This document shows positions 59,500 through 64,000 of a stretch of DNA of 64,000 nucleotides, one piece after another. The DNA is from Stomorhina lunata (Eukaryota; Arthropoda; Insecta; Diptera; Rhiniidae). Numbering within the stretch: the stretch's first letter is position 1; each line of letters opens with the position of its first letter. Made by a program: the position numbers and the translations under genes. The stretch spans positions 16,632,489 to 16,696,488 of the forward strand of contig OW121742.1 of the NCBI GenBank assembly GCA_933228675.1, read 5' to 3'. The notes beneath the pieces were generated by a model. The model was given only the letters and a program-made list of their open reading frames with translations. It was not told where the DNA came from and made no database searches.

Positions 59500-61892
59500 A
59501 CTAAAAAAGACATTAAGACATAAACCAAGACATAGAACAAGATATAGACATAGACTAAGACATAGACTAAGACATAGACTAAGACATAGACTAAGACATA
59601 GACTAAGACATAGACTAAGACATAGACTAAGACATAGACTAAGACATAGACTAAGACATAGACTAAGACATAGACTAAGACATAGACTAAGACATAGACT
59701 AAGACATAGAATAAGACATAGACTAAGACATAGACTAAGACATAGACTAAGACATAGACTAAGACATAGACTAAGACATAGACTAAGACATAGACTAAGA
59801 CATAGACTAAGACATAGACTAAGACATAGACTAAGACATAGACTAAGACATAGACTAAGACATAGACTAAGACATAGACTAAGACATAGACTAAGACATA
59901 GACTAAGACATAGACTAAGACATAGACTAAGACATAGACTAAGACATAGACTAAGACATAGACTAAGACATAGACTAAGACATAGACTAAGACATAGACT
60001 AAGACATAGACTAAGACATAGACTAAGACATAGACTAAGACATAGACTAAGACATAGACTAAGACATAGACTAAGACATAGACTAAGACATAGACTAAGA
60101 CATAGACTAAGACATAGACTAAGACATAGACTAAGACATAGACTAAGACATAGACTAAGACATAGACTAAGACATAGACTAAGACATAGACTAAGACATA
60201 GACTAAGACATAGACTAAGACATAGACTAAGACATAGACTAAGACATAGACTAAGACATAGACTAAGACATAGACTAAGACATAGACTAAGACATAGACT
60301 AAGACATAGACTAAGACATAGACTAAGACATAGACTAAGACATAGACTAAGACATAGACTAAGACATAGACTAAGACATAGACTAAGACATAGACTAAGA
60401 CATAGACTAAGACATAGACTAAGACATAGACTAAGACATAGACTAAGACATAGACTAAGACATAGACTAAGACATAGACTAAGACATAGACTAAGACATA
60501 GACTAAGACATAGACTAAGACATAGACTAAGACATAGACTAAGACATAGACTAAGACATAGACTAAGACATAGACTAAGACATAGACTAAGACATAGACT
60601 AAGACATAGACTAAGACATAGACTAAGACATAGACTAAGACATAGACTAAGACATAGACTAAGACATAGACTAAGACATAGACTAAGACATAGACTAAGA
60701 CATAGACTAAGACATAGACTAAGACATAGACTAAGACATAGACTAAGACATAGACTAAGACATAGACTAAGACATAGACTAAGACATAGACTAAGACATA
60801 GACTAAGACATAGACTAAGACATAGACTAAGACATAGACTAAGACATAGACTAAGACATAGACTAAGACATAGACTAAGACATAGACTAAGACATAGACT
60901 AAGACATAGACTAAGACATAGACTAAGACATAGACTAAGACATAGACTAAGACATAGACTAAGACATAGACTAAGACATAGACTAAGACATAGACTAAGA
61001 CATAGACTAAGACATAGACTAAGACATAGACTAAGACATAGACTAAGACATAGACTAAGACATAGACTAAGACATAGACTAAGACATAGACTAAGACATA
61101 GACTAAGACATAGACTAAGACATAGACTAAGACATAGACTAAGACATAGACTAAGACATAGACTAAGACATAGACTAAGACATAGACTAAGACATAGACT
61201 AAGACATAGACTAAGACATAGACTAAGACATAGACTAAGACATAGACTAAGACATAGACTAAGACATAGACTAAGACATAGACTAAGACATAGACTAAGA
61301 CATAGACTAAGACATAGACTAAGACATAGACTAAGACATAGACTAAGACATAGACTAAGACATAGACTAAGACATAGACTAAGACATAGACTAAGACATA
61401 GACTAAGACATAGACTAAGACATAGACTAAGACATAGACTAAGACATAGACTAAGACATAGACTAAGACATAGACTAAGACATAGACTAAGACATAGACT
61501 AAGACATAGACTAAGACATAGACTAAGACATAGACTAAGACATAGACTAAGACATAGACTAAGACATAGACTAAGACATAGACTAAGACATAGACTAAGA
61601 CATAGACTAAGACATAGACTAAGACATAGACTAAGACATAGATTAAGACATAGACTAAGACATAGACTAAGACATAGACTACGACATAGACTAAGGCATA
61701 GACTAAGACATAGACTAAGACATAGACTAAGACATAGACTAAGACATAGACTAAGACATAGACTAAGACATAGACTAAGACATAGACTAAGACATAGACT
61801 AAGACATAGACTAAGACATAGACTAAGACATAGACTACGACATAGACTAAGGCATAGACTAAGACATAGACTAAGACATAGACTAAGACATA
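59500..61892 (-). repeat. 12-bp satellite M (CTAAGACATAGA)n, inverse of L
   Basis: About 198 copies of CTAAGACATAGA. The stretch from about 59720 to 61630 shows no variant by eye, indicating very recent expansion or strong homogenisation. Variants concentrate at both ends: AATAAGAC at 59710, ATTAAGAC near 61642, and the pair TACGACATA/AAGGCATA at 61681 and again 156 bp (13 units) later. The 820-residue open frames on the minus strand are artefacts of a 12-bp period lacking stop codons. Confidence 0.98.
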
Positions 61893-62048
61893 CAGGTATG
61901 TGATGGACATTTTTCGTTTTCAAATCGATCGATTTCAGACATATTTTTTATCTAATTTTCGATTATTTCCCCCCCAAAAAATAAAAATTTTCAAAAATAT
62001 ATCTGAAATCGATCGATTTGAAAACGATCGTTTTCCATCACATACCTG
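61893..62048. mobile_element. Hairpin MITE inserted in satellite M
   Basis: This 156-bp element has terminal inverted repeats starting CAGGTATGTGATGGA. Nearly all of each half is complementary (arms about 60 nt, with a shared AAATCGATCGATTTCAGA block). Satellite-like sequence flanks it on both sides (AGACATA before; ATAGATTAAG and GACTAAGGCATAGATCAAGAC after), so it inserted into the array. An ATA repeat flanks both ends, compatible with a 2-3-bp duplication, but this is ambiguous because the target is repetitive. Confidence 0.85.
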
Positions 62049-62820
62049 ATAGATTAAGATATCGACTAAGGCATAGATCAAGACAAACAAGAATATAAGA
62101 GGAGGTAGTATTTAAACCCGGGCAACTTATTTTTATAACAAATAAGTATTTACAATTTATAAGTAAATTAAACCGAATGTTGTTGTTAAGATTTGCTAAG
62201 TATTTTTAAAATTCTGCACAGTGGGACAAAAACTCTTGTTCAAACAAAAATAATACTAATTTTGTCATGTTTTCCCACAAGTAATAAAGCATTTGATTTA
62301 ATTATAGACATTTTTACTACATTTTATTGACTTGTGAGTGTAAATAGTATTTAAATTATTTAAGTGTAAAATATGTGGGACATAAATTTTATTTGACCGA
62401 CAACTACAACTAAAACGTAGTTAATGTTTGCCGGTGAACTTAATCACGTCCTAAACGATATTTAAATGTGCGTAAAAAGTAGTTGATATAAAACATTTAT
62501 TCTAAATTTATAGCTAAATTTTATAATAGATAATATTAATTTTGAATGAAATTGAAAGTGACGGTTATTTATTTTAGTTAAAAAGTGAATTTTGGTAAAA
62601 AATATTATTAACGAATGGAATTTACATAATTCAAGCTTCGAAATAATGTAGCCATACGGCAACATTAACTTTTATTCTATATACATTTCCTGCCAAAAAA
62701 TACAAATTTTTAAAAATTTCGTTTTAAAAACTCTATGAGAGTTAATTTATTAATTTTCTTTATCACATTTTAAAATTCCGTAAATAATTTCCACTTCTTG
62801 TTTTAACCGACCAAAAATCT
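62049..62820. other. Degenerate satellite edge and AT-rich spacer
   Basis: The first ~50 bp carry decayed 12-bp satellite units (GACTAAGGCATAGATCAAGAC). The rest is AT-rich spacer downstream of the minus-strand gene at 62.8 kb. No gene is supported. Confidence 0.6.
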
Positions 62821-62826
62821 TTTATT
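62821..62826 (-). terminator. Polyadenylation signal of the 62.8-kb gene
   Basis: AATAAA on the minus strand begins 8 nt after the stop codon, giving an unusually short 3' untranslated region if it is used. Confidence 0.45.
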
Positions 62827-62833
62827 TGAAAGT

Positions 62834-63189
62834 CTACTTGCGCAAGAAGTAAGAACCAGCATAAGGATAGGCGGAGTAAGCAGAGGCGTAAGGAGCGACA
62901 GCTACATAGGGTGAAGCGTAGGGGTAAGCAGAGTAGGCAGAAGCATAGGGAGCAGCATAACCGGCAGTGTAAGCGGCTGTGTAAGGAGCGGCAGCTACAT
63001 AGGGGGAAGAGTAAGCCAAGGGAGCAACAAATCCGGGTTTAGCTGCAGCAGAAGCCAAGGCAACAACGGCAAACAAGCACAAAGTGAACTTGAATTACAA
63101 AAATTTATAAAAATTAATATTTAAGTTTGAAATCATGACGAAATATTTAGAAATTAAAATTTTTCTTTTAAACTTACGAATTTGAACAT
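62834..63189 (-). CDS. Secreted Ala/Tyr/Pro-rich cuticle-type protein
   Basis: Minus strand. Exon 1, 63189-63178 (MFKF, donor GTAAGT); intron 63177-63089, acceptor AATTCAAG; exon 2, 63088-62834 with TAG stop. The protein has 88 residues. Its signal peptide FTLCLFAVVALASAAA is identical to that of the 59.0-kb gene. The mature start is KPGFVAPLAYSSPYV, followed by AAYTAGYAAPYASAYSAYPY-type repeats and the end SYFLRK. It is the nearest relative of the 59.0-kb gene, in opposite orientation, so the two converge on satellite M. The role is inferred as a low-complexity structural cuticle protein. Confidence 0.9.
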
Positions 63190-63232
63190 TTTGATTTTTG
63201 TTTAGATTTTTGTGGTTTTACAGAACTTATTG

Positions 63233-63270
63233 AACTGATACTAATTTCAGTTTATCCAAGAGTTTTTATA
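63233..63270 (-). promoter_or_regulatory. Core promoter of the 62.8-kb gene
   Basis: On the minus strand, TATAAAAA (63270-63263) is followed by TCAGTTCAATAAGTTCTGT starting at 63238. That leader is identical to the one at 53735. Confidence 0.78.
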
Positions 63271-63594
63271 ATGAAAAGAGTTTCGTTTTCTTTCGATTAA
63301 TTTCTAACAATATCCAATTTTTTTTTAAATTAAAGCAAATAATGTCTCAATATTGAAGGTCATCAATAAAGTTACTCATTTGTATAATTATTACGTGAGT
63401 AAGTTTCATAAATTTATTTTTGTTTCGTCGATCGGTCGTTGACATTTTACCTAATGATTTAAAAATAACTCAAATTATTTTTGACTTCCTATTTTGGTAA
63501 TTTTCGCTAATTTTAAGATCTTTATTAAATAAAAAATACTATGCATTTTCCTATTACATATACTAAGAGATACACATTAAGATAAGGAATAAGA
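63271..63594. other. AT-rich upstream flank
   Basis: No further gene or array is seen before array N. Confidence 0.55.
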
Positions 63595-64000
63595 TAATAG
63601 GAAATTTTTCAAAAATTAAAATAGGAAATTTTTGAAAAATTTCCTAAAAAATAGGAAATTTTTGAAAAATTTCCTATAAAAATAGCAAATTTTTGAAAAA
63701 TTTCCTATAAAAATAGGAAATTTTTNNNNNNNNNNNNNNNNNNNNNNNNNNNNNNNNNNNNNNNNNNNNNNNNNNNNNNNNNNNNNNNNNNNNNNNNNNN
63801 NNNNNNNNNNNNNNNNNNNNNNNNNNNNNNNNNNNNNNNNNNNNNNNNNNNNNNNNNNNNNNNNNNNNNNNNNNNNNNNNNNNNNNNNNNNNNNNNNNNN
63901 NNNNNNNNNNNNNNNNNNNNNNNNNAATAGGAATTTTTGAAAAATTTCCTATAAAAAATAGGAAATTTTTGAAAAATTTCTATAAAAATAGGAAATTTTT
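63595..64000. repeat. Palindromic ~31-bp array N, broken by an assembly gap
   Basis: The units are themselves nearly perfect palindromes: GGAAATTTTTGAAAAATTTC followed by CTATAAAAATA. The array runs to the right edge of the window and is interrupted by N. Confidence 0.85.
63726..63925. other. Assembly gap (200 N)
   Basis: Exactly 200 N, a conventional placeholder length. True gap size is unknown. It falls inside a palindromic tandem array, as expected for a sequence that is hard to assemble. Confidence 0.97.

Noticed and set aside
59434..61923. Open frames of more than 800 codons on the minus strand (Leu-Ser-Leu-Cys or Tyr-Val-Leu-Val repeats)
   Set aside because: They are translations of a 12-bp satellite whose period is a multiple of three and lacks stop codons in those frames. 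There is no start context, splice site or promoter.

Overview
The window is insect nuclear DNA, most likely from a higher (calyptrate-type) fly. It is very AT-rich and has spliced genes with GTAAGT donors, TATA boxes and TCAGT initiators. The only genes I can call with confidence are small secreted low-complexity cuticle-type proteins of the AYP/AAPY kind known from fly cuticle gene clusters. A run of exactly 200 N near the right end is an assembly gap. I cannot name the species.

Five two-exon genes form a dispersed paralogue cluster: a His-rich gene at 30.6-31.1 kb (+), a Tyr/Ser/His-rich gene at 40.9-41.5 kb (-), and three Ala/Tyr/Pro-rich genes at 53.8-54.1 kb (+), 59.0-59.3 kb (+) and 62.8-63.2 kb (-). 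All have a 12-nt coding first exon (Met-Phe-Lys-Phe/Ile), a phase-0 intron, a signal peptide at the start of exon 2 and, except for a weaker initiator in the first, a TATA box about 34 nt upstream of a TCAGTT initiator.

Roughly half the window is tandem repeat. From left to right: a 31-bp array (1-1.4 kb); a 31-bp array (3.3-4.9 kb) and its reverse complement (6.1-7.8 and 9.4-10.7 kb); another 31-bp array that flips orientation (12.4-15.6 kb); about 7 kb studded with the palindrome GCAACATGTTGC (16-23 kb); a head-to-head mixed array (23.5-25.3 kb); 28-bp arrays in one orientation (26.4-30.2 kb) and in the other (31.4-34.3 kb), with the His-rich gene between them; a 29-bp array (36-40.8 kb); 29-bp arrays in opposite orientations (50.2-52.3 and 55.0-57.3 kb) enclosing the 53.8-kb gene; and a 12-bp satellite in opposite orientations (57.3-58.3 and 59.5-61.9 kb) enclosing the 59.0-kb gene. 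Most 28-31-bp units share a TTTCTATAGAAA-like palindromic core and differ in the linker.

The least repetitive part, 41-50 kb, holds transposon debris. It includes two non-autonomous hAT-type elements with perfect 8-bp target-site duplications, a MITE inside a gene intron, a dispersed repeat inserted in a ~150-bp tandem repeat, and a ~132-bp minisatellite.

The most notable observation is architectural. Three of the five cuticle-type genes sit in the spacer of a large inverted pair of tandem arrays. This recalls Foldback transposable elements, whose long inverted ends are also built of short tandem repeats. Whether this reflects gene capture, local inverted duplication or chance cannot be settled from sequence alone.
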